Source of the DNA: Anoxybacillus pushchinoensis
Lineage (GTDB): Bacteria > Bacillota > Bacilli > Bacillales > Anoxybacillaceae
NCBI RefSeq assembly: GCF_900111795.1
Contig: NZ_FOJQ01000016.1
Coordinates: 1 to 46,789, forward strand
Length of the DNA: 46,789 bases
Direction: 5' to 3'
Made by a program: the position numbers and the translations under genes
The notes under the pieces: model-generated
Databases searched by the model: none
What the model saw: only the letters and a program-made list of their open reading frames with translations
What the model was told of the DNA's origin: nothing
In this document: positions 1 through 11,717 of the stretch, in pieces
Position numbering within the stretch: position 1 is the stretch's first letter
How the letters are laid out: every line of letters begins with the position of its first letter

Positions 1-257
1 GATGTCGAAAAGATATCGTCCTGACGATACGCTTCGATATGATCAAAATCCGTTTTTCCTGTGGCAAGCAAGCCGATCATCGAGCGAATGACGTCGCTAT
101 GGGAAATGTGCACATCTCGACGAACCGTTGGGAGCCGAAGGGCGTTTACTCGCTTATCCAGCTTCGTTTGGTGCAGTAAGTAGCCCACGAGAGCAAGCCC
201 AGCACTTGGAGTAATCGCTTCATCTGTCAATACAAACCGAATCGGGAAATCTTTCAT
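1..257 (-). CDS. IS1380-family transposase, N-terminal part (partial)
   Basis: The reverse strand has an open frame from an ATG at 257 running off the window edge. It begins MKDFPIRFVLTDEAITPSAG and continues through LALVGYLLHQTKLDKRV and RSMIGLLATGKTDFDHIEA. This pattern is typical of the N-terminus of IS1380-group (DDE) transposases common in Geobacillus and Anoxybacillus. The catalytic DDE residues lie outside the window, so whether the gene is intact cannot be judged. The family call rests on recalled similarity, not a search. Confidence 0.8.
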   Translation of the reverse strand, partial: MKDFPIRFVLTDEAITPSAGLALVGYLLHQTKLDKRVNALRLPTVRRDVHISHSDVIRSMIGLLATGKTDFDHIEAYRQDDIFST

Positions 258-354
258 CACATTCACCTACTTGATGAAGAGTCGTCAACGTCGTTTTCCC
301 TTATCGTATCAACGGTTTGCGACCATTGTAAAGATGTTTTGTCACGGATTCAGG
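258..354 (-). mobile_element. Probable terminal non-coding end of the IS1380-type element
   Basis: This stretch lies between the transposase start and yisK. Read on the minus strand it begins CCTGAATCCGTGACAAAAC (from 354), which would suit an IS1380 terminal inverted repeat starting with CC. The other end of the element is outside the window, so the repeat and target duplication cannot be confirmed. The boundary at 354 is an inference. Confidence 0.35.
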
Positions 355-386
355 TATTATACATATTCTGAAGAAAAAGGAAATAG

Positions 387-392
387 TATAAT
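387..392 (+). promoter_or_regulatory. Candidate -10 box for yisK
   Basis: A perfect TATAAT lies about 25 bp upstream of the AGGAG ribosome binding site in front of yisK. No good -35 box is visible at the right spacing. The IS end lies only about 30 bp upstream, so the native promoter may have been altered by the insertion. Confidence 0.4.
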
Positions 393-479
393 GTGCTGAA
401 AAATATTTTTTTACACAGGAGTTGACACATGAAAGAGAGAAAAATAATGATGTTCGATCATATGGAAGGGGATGAGGAT

Positions 480-1343
480 ATGAAATTTGTTACAGCGTAT
501 GCAGGATCTGATGTGTTTGTTGGAGTTGTACATGAAAACGTGATCGTCCATTTATCGAGGGCAGATGAAACGATACCGAATACGATGATCGAATGTGTAG
601 AACTTGGTGAATCGTTCATTGAAAAAGTGGAACGTGTGCTTCAAAACGTGCATCCGGAGTGGACGTATGCGCTTTGCGACGTACAGCTTCTTGCTCCGAT
701 TCCGCGTCCGACGAAAAATATTTTTTGTATCGGGAAAAATTATGCGGATCATGCGCAAGAAATGGGCAGTGAGGCTGATCGGGAAAATATAATCGTATTT
801 TCAAAAGCGCCAACGGCGGTCATCGGGCATGAGGCGGACATTTTACGCCATGCGGATGTGACCGATCAGCTCGATTATGAAGGAGAGCTTGCGATTGTTA
901 TTGGGAAAAAAGGGAAAGCGATCCCGAAAGAACAGGCGCTCCATTATGTGTTTGGTTATACAATTATAAACGATGTAACAGCGCGCGATTTACAAGAAAG
1001 ACATAAACAATATTTGCTCGGCAAAAGTTTAGATACATCATGTCCGATGGGACCTTGGATCGTTCATCGTTCCGCTATTTCGGATGCGCATGCGTTACAT
1101 ATCGAAACGAAAGTCAATGGTGAAGTGAGACAATCGGCAACGACGGCACAATTTATTTTTGACATTCCGACGATAATCGCAACATTGTCGAAAGGGATGA
1201 CGTTAGAGCCGGGCGACATTATTGCGACAGGAACACCAGCAGGAGTCGGAAAAGGCATGACGCCTCCGCGCTTTTTACAGTCGGGTGATGTGATTGAAAT
1301 AACGATTGAACAAATTGGAACGTTGCGCAATCGGGTAAAGTAA
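480..1343 (+). CDS. yisK: YisK-like fumarylacetoacetate hydrolase family protein
   Basis: This is a FAH-fold protein of 287 residues matching B. subtilis YisK, which is known as an oxaloacetate decarboxylase. Visible family motifs are IGKNYADHAQEMGSEA, the metal-binding LDYEGELAIVIG, NDVTARDLQ, and the C-terminal GDIIATGTPAGVGKG. I chose the ATG at 480 because YisK proteins begin MKFxT and AAGGGG lies 8 bases before it. An upstream in-frame ATG at 429 has an even cleaner AGGAG 7 bases away and would add 17 residues not normally seen in the family, so both starts are possible. The gene is followed directly by a bidirectional terminator shared with rocD. Confidence 0.88.
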   Translation: MKFVTAYAGSDVFVGVVHENVIVHLSRADETIPNTMIECVELGESFIEKVERVLQNVHPEWTYALCDVQLLAPIPRPTKNIFCIGKNYADHAQEMGSEADRENIIVFSKAPTAVIGHEADILRHADVTDQLDYEGELAIVIGKKGKAIPKEQALHYVFGYTIINDVTARDLQERHKQYLLGKSLDTSCPMGPWIVHRSAISDAHALHIETKVNGEVRQSATTAQFIFDIPTIIATLSKGMTLEPGDIIATGTPAGVGKGMTPPRFLQSGDVIEITIEQIGTLRNRVK

Positions 1344-1367
1344 AAAGCTGGGATACCCCAGCTTTTT
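1342..1367. terminator. Bidirectional terminator between yisK and rocD
   Basis: This is a perfect stem of AAAAAGCTGGG with CCCAGCTTTTT around a short loop. It has T runs on both strands and touches both stop codons of the convergent genes. Confidence 0.9.
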
Positions 1368-2556
1368 ACTGTTCAAACACTTTTTTCACTTTTTCGATTG
1401 CCCAGTCGAGCTCTTCTTTCGTAATGACGAGCGGTGGTGCGAAACGAATGACTGTATCGTGAGTTTCTTTACATAATAGTCCTTCTTGTTGTAGTTTTTC
1501 GCAGTACGGACGGGCAGGTACGTGCAGTTCGACGCCGATGAACAATCCTCGTCCACGCACTTCTTTAATGTCAGGATGATTGATTTCGCGCAATTTTTCT
1601 TGGAAATATTGTCCGAGTTCGAATGAGCGTTCTGGCAATTTTTCTTCTACAATTACATCTAGTGCAGCGATCGATACTGCGCAAGCAAGCGGGTTACCGC
1701 CGAATGTTGATCCGTGCGATCCCGGATTAAATACGCCAAGAATGTCTCGGTTTGCCGCAACGCACGAAATTGGGAATACACCGCCACCAAGCGCTTTGCC
1801 GAGAATGTACATATCTGGTTCGACGTCTTCCCAATCGCACGCAAACATTTTACCAGATCGACCAAGCCCTGATTGAATTTCGTCGGCGATATATAATACG
1901 TTATGTTGTTTACATACGTCATATGCGGCTTTCAAAAATCCTTCTGGTGGAATGTTAATGCCGGCTTCTCCTTGAATCGGTTCAAAAATAAAAGCGGCAG
2001 TATGCGGTGTGATCGCTTGTTTGAGCGCTTCGACATCTCCAAACGGAATGACTTTAATGCCCGGAAGCATTGGACCGAATCCGCGTTTATATTCTGGATT
2101 GGATGACATCGATACAGCTGTCATCGTCCGTCCGTGAAAGTTATCTTCACAAACGATAATTTCCGCTTGATCTGCTGGAACGCCTTTTACGTCATACGCC
2201 CAGCGGCGCGCCGCTTTCACTGCTGTTTCTACCGCTTCGGCACCTGTGTTCATCGGCAAAACCATTTCTTTTTTCGTTAGCTTTGCGACTTTTTCGTACC
2301 ACGGACCGAGCTGATCGTTATGGAACGCTCGGGAAGTTAACGTAATTTTATTCGCTTGATCAATAAGCGCCTGCACGATGCGCGGATGGCGATGACCTTG
2401 GTTGACCGCAGAGTAAGCGCTCAACATATCCATATAACGATTGCCTTCTGGATCTTCTACCCATACTCCTTCGCCTTTAGATAAGACGACTGGAAGCGGA
2501 TGATAGTTGTTTGCCCCGTATTTTTCTGTTAGCTCGATAATTTGTGTTGTTTTCAA
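1366..2556 (-). CDS. rocD: Ornithine aminotransferase RocD
   Basis: This PLP-dependent class-III aminotransferase converts ornithine and 2-oxoglutarate to glutamate semialdehyde and glutamate in arginine and ornithine catabolism. The protein has 396 residues, close to the 401 of B. subtilis RocD. Motifs seen are [42 protein letters not shown] and [13 protein letters not shown], which holds the PLP lysine. The start is a TTG at 2556 because GGGAGGGAT lies just before it and the family begins KxxxIIxxTxxYGANNY. The in-frame ATG at 2583 has no ribosome binding site. The gene stands alone here, away from other roc genes. Confidence 0.95.
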   Translation of the reverse strand: MKTTQIIELTEKYGANNYHPLPVVLSKGEGVWVEDPEGNRYMDMLSAYSAVNQGHRHPRIVQALIDQANKITLTSRAFHNDQLGPWYEKVAKLTKKEMVLPMNTGAEAVETAVKAARRWAYDVKGVPADQAEIIVCEDNFHGRTMTAVSMSSNPEYKRGFGPMLPGIKVIPFGDVEALKQAITPHTAAFIFEPIQGEAGINIPPEGFLKAAYDVCKQHNVLYIADEIQSGLGRSGKMFACDWEDVEPDMYILGKALGGGVFPISCVAANRDILGVFNPGSHGSTFGGNPLACAVSIAALDVIVEEKLPERSFELGQYFQEKLREINHPDIKEVRGRGLFIGVELHVPARPYCEKLQQEGLLCKETHDTVIRFAPPLVITKEELDWAIEKVKKVFEQ

Positions 2557-2647
2557 GTTGATCCCTCCCACTTGGATGCTCATATATATAACATACTTGA
2601 AGTGAATATAGAAAGTAAATAGAAAAGGTGAGCGTTTTCTTTTTCAA

Positions 2648-2676
2648 TTGTCCGATCCCGATCGACGTGTTATTAT
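2648..2676 (+). promoter_or_regulatory. Sigma-A-type promoter for yisL
   Basis: A -35 box TTGTCC (2648-2653) and a -10 box TATTAT (2671-2676) are separated by 17 bp. They lie about 40 bp upstream of the yisL start, in the divergent region with rocD. Confidence 0.6.
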
Positions 2677-2715
2677 AGATTCATATATGAAATGGATAGA
2701 GAAAGGAGAATGACG

Positions 2716-3072
2716 ATGACACATGCACATATTACAACGTGGGTCGTTGCGCTCATTTTATTTGTCGTGGCGATTGCGTTGCAAGCGAAAGGGAATGAAA
2801 AAACAAAAATGGTGCATATGATGTTGCGTTTATTTTACGTATTAATTATTGCAACAGGTGCATGGATCTTATATACCATGTCTTCGTTTCCGGCTCTTTA
2901 TATCGTCAAAGTTGTTGTCGGTTTATGGGTAATCGGAGCGATGGAAATGATTCTCATTCGGACGGCAAAAGGAAAAAATACGAACGTGCTTTGGCTTCAA
3001 TTTATTACTGCGTTTGTCGTTGCGCTATATCTCGGATTTAAGTTGCCGTTTGGTTTCTCTTTCTTTTCATAA
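2716..3072 (+). CDS. yisL: YisL family small membrane protein (DUF1516)
   Basis: This 118-residue integral membrane protein has about four hydrophobic segments. It starts MTHAHITTWVVALILF and contains HMMLRLFYVLIIATGA, matching B. subtilis YisL in length and pattern. The start at 2716 is set by AAAGGAG 7 bases upstream; earlier in-frame ATGs at 2692 and 2710 are badly placed. The function of the family is unknown. Its position next to yisK is conserved in B. subtilis, although rocD has been placed between them here. Confidence 0.88.
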   Translation: MTHAHITTWVVALILFVVAIALQAKGNEKTKMVHMMLRLFYVLIIATGAWILYTMSSFPALYIVKVVVGLWVIGAMEMILIRTAKGKNTNVLWLQFITAFVVALYLGFKLPFGFSFFS

Positions 3073-3095
3073 AGTTGGCATATTTGCCAACTTTT
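3071..3095 (+). terminator. Terminator after yisL
   Basis: The stem AAAGTTGGCA / TGCCAACTTT with a TATT loop is followed by a T-rich stretch. Confidence 0.8.
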
Positions 3096-3119
3096 ATATT
3101 TTTCTACTATATAAAAATG

Positions 3120-3128
3120 TGCTATAAT
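3120..3128 (+). promoter_or_regulatory. Extended -10 promoter for the PAS-GGDEF-EAL gene
   Basis: TGCTATAAT is a perfect extended -10 element. It lies about 40 bp before the GTG start and just behind the yisL terminator. No convincing -35 box is present, as is common for extended -10 promoters. Confidence 0.55.
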
Positions 3129-3167
3129 ATAAAATGATTAAAAATTCTAAAAAAAGAGAAAGGAAGA

Positions 3168-5126
3168 GTGGGAAAAAAGGGGATGAAATTATTTCAAACG
3201 GCTTGTAAAACGTTTGCTGATTGGGAACGGTGGGTAAGCGACTATCGTTTATATGAGTACGAGCAACTAATGCTTTTCATTTCTTCGCTCTCTCCTTCGT
3301 TTCGCATGCAGTTGAACCGATACATACAACAACATTTGCCCCAAGCGCAGCTGTTTCCGATGATTGGGGATTCATCGGAATGTGCAGTCATTTGTGCGCT
3401 TGTTTTTGATGAATGTCGCGCAGACTTAGACGAGATGCGTCAAAAAATGAAAATATCTGAACAGTATTATCGCTCATTATTTGAACATAATCCAGATATT
3501 GTATATTCAACGGATTTAGAAGGTAACTTCACAAGCGTCAATCCTGCGTTCGAACGAGTTTTCGGATATAAAGCAGAAGAAATTTTGCATACAAACTCGC
3601 TTAGCTATATTAAAAAAGAGGATATTCCGCGCGTGCGCCGCTATTTTTATCGCGCATTAAAAGGGAAAGTACAGCAATACAATTTGGAAATTCCAGCGAA
3701 ATCGGGGGAAGTATATTTATTTCAAATAAAAAACGTCCCGATTATTGTTGACGGAAAGAAGGTTGGCATTTACGGCATCGGGCGCGACATTACTGAACAA
3801 AAGCGCGCGGAAGAACATATTCAATATATTGCCTATCACGATATAGACACGGGGTTGCCGAATCGGCTGCAATTTACAAATATCGTGAAAAACGCCATCG
3901 ACAAAGCGAAAGAAACAGGCGATACACTTGCGGTTTTATTTATTGATATGGACCGCTTTAAAATGGTGAACGATACGATCGGTCATTACGGTGGGGATGA
4001 AATATTAAAACAAATGGCAGAGCGAATAAAAAACGTCTTGCCGAAAGGTGCGCACATCGGTCGTTTCGGTGGAGATAAATTTAGCTTACTGTTCACAAAA
4101 CAAGTCGATGTACAGACGGTTGTCGATTGGGCAAAAAAGCTGCTGCAACATATTTCCATCCCGATTGTGTACGAAGAAAAAGAGTTTTTTTTAAGCGCAA
4201 GCATCGGAGTGAGCTTTTATCCAACAGACGGCATCGATGCGCAGTCGCTGTTAAAACATGCGGATACGGCCGTCAATCGCGCGAAACAAAAAGGCGGCAA
4301 CGGCGTGAAGTTATACGCTACAAAAATGAACGAACAAGTGCTTCATCGCCTAGAACTTGAGCGATATTTGCGGAAAGCGCTCGAAAAACAAGAATGTTTT
4401 CTCGTCTATCAGCCGCTCCTTGATTTAATGACGGGAAAAATTATCGGGAGCGAAGCGCTATTGCGCTGGAAACACCCGAAAATCGGATTTGTGTCTCCGC
4501 TTGAATTTATTCCGATTGCAGAGGAAATCGGATTCATTCATGAGCTCGGGCGTTGGGTGTTAACGGAAGCGTGCACGCAAACGAGAAAGTGGCACGACCT
4601 CGGTTTTGATTCGCTTATGATTTCTGTCAACGTCTCAGCAACCCAATTTCAACATGCGACATTTTTTGAAGATGTGCAGCAAGCGCTGAAGCAGTCGCAG
4701 CTTCCCGCTCATTGTTTACATTTAGAACTTACAGAAAGCTCGATGTTACGAAATATGTATTACAGCATTCACGTGATGAAAAAGCTTCAACAGCTTGGTG
4801 TGCAAGTGTCTATTGATGATTTTGGCACAGGTTACTCCTCTTTAAGTTATTTAAAAGATTTGCCGATCAATACGTTAAAAATTGACAGGTCGTTCATTTA
4901 CCAACTTCATCAAGATCGTTCGGACATTGCGATTGTGAAATCAATCATTACGATGGGGCACGGCTTGCGCCTAAAAGTTGTCGCGGAAGGCGTCGAAACG
5001 GCTGAGCAAATGAAGTTATTAAAACGATTAAAATGTCATTATGCCCAAGGGTATGCGATTTTTAAGCCGCTTTCTGCGGAACAATTTGAACAACAAGTGT
5101 TACAAGGGAACGTGGTCATTCAATAA
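3168..5126 (+). CDS. PAS-GGDEF-EAL cyclic-di-GMP protein, degenerate GGDKF
   Basis: This 652-residue cytosolic signalling protein has no membrane segments. It consists of an uncharacterised N-terminal region (about 1-95), a PAS domain (about 97-212), a GGDEF domain (about 215-380) and an EAL domain (about 395-645). The cyclase signature is GGDKF (residues about 301-305), with lysine in place of the metal-site glutamate, so diguanylate cyclase activity is doubtful. The EAL half keeps EALLRW (about 428), LELTESS, DDFGTGYSS (about 550), KIDRSF and VAEGVET. It is therefore probably an active c-di-GMP phosphodiesterase, perhaps controlled by the PAS and GGDKF parts. The start is taken as GTG 3168 behind AAAGGAAG. 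ATG 3183 has its purine run directly abutting it. Confidence 0.88.
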   Translation: MGKKGMKLFQTACKTFADWERWVSDYRLYEYEQLMLFISSLSPSFRMQLNRYIQQHLPQAQLFPMIGDSSECAVICALVFDECRADLDEMRQKMKISEQYYRSLFEHNPDIVYSTDLEGNFTSVNPAFERVFGYKAEEILHTNSLSYIKKEDIPRVRRYFYRALKGKVQQYNLEIPAKSGEVYLFQIKNVPIIVDGKKVGIYGIGRDITEQKRAEEHIQYIAYHDIDTGLPNRLQFTNIVKNAIDKAKETGDTLAVLFIDMDRFKMVNDTIGHYGGDEILKQMAERIKNVLPKGAHIGRFGGDKFSLLFTKQVDVQTVVDWAKKLLQHISIPIVYEEKEFFLSASIGVSFYPTDGIDAQSLLKHADTAVNRAKQKGGNGVKLYATKMNEQVLHRLELERYLRKALEKQECFLVYQPLLDLMTGKIIGSEALLRWKHPKIGFVSPLEFIPIAEEIGFIHELGRWVLTEACTQTRKWHDLGFDSLMISVNVSATQFQHATFFEDVQQALKQSQLPAHCLHLELTESSMLRNMYYSIHVMKKLQQLGVQVSIDDFGTGYSSLSYLKDLPINTLKIDRSFIYQLHQDRSDIAIVKSIITMGHGLRLKVVAEGVETAEQMKLLKRLKCHYAQGYAIFKPLSAEQFEQQVLQGNVVIQ

Positions 5127-5647
5127 TCGAGTTGGACACCGATCACTTTTTTCCCTGTTTGCAACGTCAGTTCAAAGCGATGTTGTTTTTCGTCAAAATA
5201 ATGTTGGACGTTGCACATGTCGAGCGAGTTATCGAACATAAGGAAATTCACCCCTTTTTCAGCAAACAATATATAGTTGTAACAATACAAACAGTCGTAT
5301 ACTGAGAAATTCCATTCGTTTATTAAATGAATGAAATGAAAAAACGCGTGATCAGGTAGCTGAGAGAGCCATTGTTCGTATGCGTGCGGCAGCGGCTTTA
5401 CGTAGCGAAGACGATCACCGTTTTTTAATGTATATCGTTCAGTCACGTACACATCTCCATCTTCGCCAAGCCACCCTTTGATCCATTGACCGAAGCGAAA
5501 CAGTTCCACTTCTTCTGGCAAATGTGCGAGCTCATGCGCTTCATCTTCTTCGTCAAAAAACACCCATTGTTCATTTATTTGTTCGACGACACCGTATATA
5601 TAAGCACGTTTTTGTGCGCGCAATGATTTGAGGCGATCCATTGTCAT
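5120..5647 (-). CDS. yisN: YisN-like DUF2777 protein
   Basis: This 175-residue soluble protein has the pattern KRAYIYGVVEQINEQWVFFD near its start and YDCLYCYNYILF followed by GVNFLMFDN later. I recall this as the YisN / DUF2777 pattern of Bacillus. The placement directly before asnO also matches B. subtilis. It has no known function; two cysteines (CLYC) could bind metal, which is speculation. The start is either ATG 5647 or ATG 5641; AAAGGAG lies 4 or 10 bases upstream respectively. Its 3' end overlaps the EAL gene tail to tail by 7 bp. Confidence 0.75.
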   Translation of the reverse strand: MTMDRLKSLRAQKRAYIYGVVEQINEQWVFFDEEDEAHELAHLPEEVELFRFGQWIKGWLGEDGDVYVTERYTLKNGDRLRYVKPLPHAYEQWLSQLPDHAFFHFIHLINEWNFSVYDCLYCYNYILFAEKGVNFLMFDNSLDMCNVQHYFDEKQHRFELTLQTGKKVIGVQLDY

Positions 5648-5767
5648 TCAGCTCCTTTTGTGTCAATTCCTTTCGTACGCCATTATAGACAACTCATCAT
5701 TTATATAAACGATGCATAAAATAAAAGCATGCTTCACACTTGTTCACAACAGAAGGGAATGATTGAC

Positions 5768-7618
5768 GTGTGCGGAATTACCGGATGGGTTCATTTTGAG
5801 CGTCAGTTGCGCCAAGAAAGAGATGTTGTTCTCAACATGGCCAATACGCTTTCATTTAGAGGACCTGATGATACAAATGTTTGGATGGACGATCATGTCG
5901 CATTTGGGCATAAGCGGCTTGTTGTCGTCGATCCAGCAGGCGGTGTACAGCCGATGACGCGAATGAAAAACGGCTATAGCTATACGGTTTGTTATAATGG
6001 GGAGCTTTACAATACGGAAGATATTCGGAAAGAGCTATTGAAAAAAGGATATACGTTTCAAGGGCATTCCGATACGGAAGTGTTGCTTACAGCATATATG
6101 GAATGGCGGGAACAATGTGTCGATCATTTCAACGGCATTTTTGCATTTGCTGTTTGGGATGATGAGCGACGCCATTTATTTTTAGCGCGCGACCGATTAG
6201 GTGTCAAGCCGCTTTTTTACCGCCATGAACAAGGAGAGTTTTTATTTGCATCGGAAATCAAAGCGATTTTATCACATCCGAACGTCCGAGCAGAAGTTGA
6301 CCGCGAAAGCTTGTGCGAAATTTTAGCGCTTGGACCGTCGCGTACACCAGGACATGGCGTGTTTCGGACGATTCATGAGCTACGTCCGGCACATGCGATG
6401 ATTGTCGCAAAAGATGGTGTGCGACAGTGGCGGTATTGGAATGTAACGAGCGCACCGCACGTTCATTCGTTTCATGAGACGGTTGAACATCTTCGGACAT
6501 TGCTGACAGATGCGATTACGCGCCAACTCGTTTCCGATGTACCTGTTTGTACGTTTTTATCCGGGGGAGTAGACTCGAGCGCTATTACGGCGATTGCTGC
6601 CAAGTCGTTTGAAAAAGACGGAAAAGGAGCACTTCATACGTATTCGATTGACTATGAGGAGAATGAACAATATTTTACAGCAAACGTCTTCCAACCAAAT
6701 AGCGATGGTCCATGGATTAAACAAATGAGCGATGCGTTTCAAACCGTTCATCATACGTGCGTCATCTCTCAACAACAGCTAGCCGACTATTTGACGGAAG
6801 CGATGATTGCGCGCGACTTACCGGGGATGGCTGATATCGATTCGTCGCTTCTTTGGTTTTGTCAACAAATTAAACAACAGTTTGTTGTTAGTCTCTCTGG
6901 AGAATGTGCTGACGAAATTTTTGGCGGCTATCCTTGGTTCCATAGGAAAGAAGATTTAGAGCGAGACGGATTTCCGTGGATGCGGTCGTTAAATGAACGG
7001 TTTCGACTTTTAAACGAAACTTGGCGCGAAAAACTTCCGCTCCATGATTATGCGTATATGCGGTATAAAGAAACGCTTCGTGAAGTTCCTCACGCAGATG
7101 GGGAAAGCGGAGAAGAAAAACGTCGCCGCGAACTATTTTATTTAAATATGATTTGGTTTATGACGACGTTGTTAGATCGAAAAGACCGCATGAGCATGGC
7201 GGCGAGTTTGGAAGTGCGCGTGCCGTTTGCTGATCATCGTCTCGTGGAGTACGTATGGAACATTCCGTGGGAGATGAAAATGTATAACAATCGCGAAAAA
7301 GGGATTTTGCGCAAAGCGCTCGAAGGATTGTTGCCTCATGACGTATTATATCGGAAAAAAAGCCCGTATCCGAAAACACATCATCCGCGCTATACAGAAA
7401 TCGTAGCCGGACGTTTACAAACGATTTTAGCGGATCGCTCATCCGTTTTATACGAGCTGTTTGATTCACAGCAATTGCAACAATTAGTCGAAACAAAAGG
7501 ACAATCGTTCCGCATTCCATGGTTTGGTCAGCTTATGTCTGGACCGCAACTTTTAGCATATCTCATTCAATTTCACGAATGGTTTGAGCATTACAATATT
7601 CAGTTAAAAGAAAACTGA
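5768..7618 (+). CDS. asnO: Asparagine synthetase (glutamine-hydrolysing), AsnO type
   Basis: This enzyme makes asparagine from aspartate, ATP and glutamine. The start must be the GTG at 5768, because it puts the catalytic cysteine right after the initiator (MCGITGW) as class-II glutamine amidotransferases require. AAGGGA lies about 9 bases upstream. The 616-residue length fits B. subtilis AsnO (about 614). Motifs are SFRGPDDTNVW, CYNGELYNTEDIR and GHSDTEV in the amidotransferase half, and the ATP-pyrophosphatase loop FLSGGVDSS plus LSGECADEIFGGYPWF in the synthetase half. The gene context (yisN before, yisQ and yisR after) supports orthology to asnO, which is linked to sporulation in B. subtilis. 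Confidence 0.93.
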   Translation: MCGITGWVHFERQLRQERDVVLNMANTLSFRGPDDTNVWMDDHVAFGHKRLVVVDPAGGVQPMTRMKNGYSYTVCYNGELYNTEDIRKELLKKGYTFQGHSDTEVLLTAYMEWREQCVDHFNGIFAFAVWDDERRHLFLARDRLGVKPLFYRHEQGEFLFASEIKAILSHPNVRAEVDRESLCEILALGPSRTPGHGVFRTIHELRPAHAMIVAKDGVRQWRYWNVTSAPHVHSFHETVEHLRTLLTDAITRQLVSDVPVCTFLSGGVDSSAITAIAAKSFEKDGKGALHTYSIDYEENEQYFTANVFQPNSDGPWIKQMSDAFQTVHHTCVISQQQLADYLTEAMIARDLPGMADIDSSLLWFCQQIKQQFVVSLSGECADEIFGGYPWFHRKEDLERDGFPWMRSLNERFRLLNETWREKLPLHDYAYMRYKETLREVPHADGESGEEKRRRELFYLNMIWFMTTLLDRKDRMSMAASLEVRVPFADHRLVEYVWNIPWEMKMYNNREKGILRKALEGLLPHDVLYRKKSPYPKTHHPRYTEIVAGRLQTILADRSSVLYELFDSQQLQQLVETKGQSFRIPWFGQLMSGPQLLAYLIQFHEWFEHYNIQLKEN

Positions 7619-7619
7619 G

Positions 7620-7654
7620 AAAACCCGAACAACGTCGTCGTTGTTCGGGTTTTT
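7620..7654. terminator. Bidirectional terminator between asnO and yisQ
   Basis: The strong stem AAAACCCGAACAACG / CGTTGTTCGGGTTTT with a TCGT loop ends in T5. It lies exactly between the two convergent stop codons. Confidence 0.92.
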
Positions 7655-8996
7655 AAGCTGTCGCTTCCTTTTTGATGAACGATTTCGTGCGCCATACGTT
7701 TGATTTCCAGCGCCAATAGACGAGCAGTCCGCGCAGCCATTCGTCCGCGGTAAACGCGAGCCAAATACCTACTAAACCGAGATCGAGCTGAATGCCGAGC
7801 ACGTAAGCGAGTGGGACGCTCACTCCCCACATGGAAGCGATGCCGATGTATACCGGAAATTTCACATCGCCAGCTGCACGGAGGGAGTTAATAATGACAA
7901 GGTTGAAAGAGCGCCCCGGCTCAAGAATCATCGTCAGCAAAATAAGCGTTCCGCCTGCTTCAATCATACGTTTGTTGCTTGTAAAAATAGAAAATAGATG
8001 ATCGGAAAAAAGAGAAAACAAGGCGGCAGCTGTAAACGAAATGATGACGGCGAGCCGCAAACTTTTTAAACAGCGAGCATACGCTTCGTTAAAACGTTGT
8101 GCCCCGACGAGATGCCCGACGATAATTTGCGTCCCTTGCCCGATCGCGACGCTAAATAAAAAAATGAACATCATCAAGTTTTGTGTATATACTCTTGTCG
8201 TTAACGCTTCTGTGCCGAGGAGAGTAATAAAATACGTGATGACAAGCTGCGACGTATTGTAAGCGACATGTTCGCCGGCAGATGGAATGCCGATTTTTAA
8301 TAATTGTTTGACGTAAGCAAATGAAAACGCCTCTTTTGATAACAGTGGGAGCGGGTGTGGGAGACGTTTCATGATGAGCAAAAATCCAATGACAAGCCCG
8401 ATCATGCGGCTGATGGTCGTCGACCATGCGACGCCTTCTACCCCTAAAACAGGCAAGCCAAACGGCCCGAACAATACGAAATAGTTGCCGATAATGTTTA
8501 ATATATTCACTCCGATGGTGACGTTCATAATATCTTTCGTAAAACCGTGGCTGCGCAAAATCGCCCCAATCGTCATAATGATCGCTTGCACAAATGAAAA
8601 ACCGCCGACAATGCGCAAGTAGGCGTGCGCATCAGCCGTGAGTTCGGACGGAACGTTCATAAGTTGAAGGAGCCAGTTACCCCCGACAACAAGCGCAAAG
8701 CTTAACATGAGACCGAATAATACATTCGCCCAAATCGAAACAGCGCCAATACGGGACGCTGTTTTTTCATCGTTTGCCCCGGCGTATTGTGCAATTAAAA
8801 TAGACGTGCCGGTTGCGACAAAACCGAACATAACAATGAACATAAATAACAACTGGTTCGCGACGCCGACTGCCGCTACTGATTCATCGGAATATTGACT
8901 GAGCATAAACGTATCGGCGTTGCCTGTTAACATATGAAGCGTTAATTCAATAAAAATGGGCCAAGTGAGCGCAAATAACGAAAACTTTTTTGCCAA
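7653..8996 (-). CDS. yisQ: MATE family efflux transporter YisQ
   Basis: This 12-helix MATE (NorM/DinF-like) protein of 447 residues should export cationic or toxic compounds using a Na+ or H+ gradient. Typical features are the first helix FALTWPIFIELTLHMLTGNAD, continued by TFMLSQYSDESVAAVGVA, and the mid-protein SAGEHVAYNTSQLVITYFI. I chose the TTG at 8996 because AAAGGGG lies about 8 bases upstream. The earlier TTG at 9005 directly abuts that site. The order asnO-yisQ-yisR, with yisR divergent, matches B. subtilis. The natural substrate is unknown. Confidence 0.88.
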   Translation of the reverse strand: MAKKFSLFALTWPIFIELTLHMLTGNADTFMLSQYSDESVAAVGVANQLLFMFIVMFGFVATGTSILIAQYAGANDEKTASRIGAVSIWANVLFGLMLSFALVVGGNWLLQLMNVPSELTADAHAYLRIVGGFSFVQAIIMTIGAILRSHGFTKDIMNVTIGVNILNIIGNYFVLFGPFGLPVLGVEGVAWSTTISRMIGLVIGFLLIMKRLPHPLPLLSKEAFSFAYVKQLLKIGIPSAGEHVAYNTSQLVITYFITLLGTEALTTRVYTQNLMMFIFLFSVAIGQGTQIIVGHLVGAQRFNEAYARCLKSLRLAVIISFTAAALFSLFSDHLFSIFTSNKRMIEAGGTLILLTMILEPGRSFNLVIINSLRAAGDVKFPVYIGIASMWGVSVPLAYVLGIQLDLGLVGIWLAFTADEWLRGLLVYWRWKSNVWRTKSFIKKEATA

Positions 8997-9051
8997 AGAA
9001 GACAACCCCTTTACGATTTCCGACTTGCAAACTGTTTTCAGTTTAACGGAT

Positions 9052-9060
9052 TGTTATAAT
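9052..9060 (+). promoter_or_regulatory. Extended -10 promoter for yisR
   Basis: TGTTATAAT is a perfect extended -10, about 60 bp upstream of the yisR start in the divergent yisQ/yisR region. Confidence 0.55.
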
Positions 9061-9118
9061 GGAAAAAAGGGAAAAAGACGATTATTTTTGTACATTTCCG
9101 ACTTGAAGGAGGGGGCTT

Positions 9119-11717
<2,599 letters not shown>

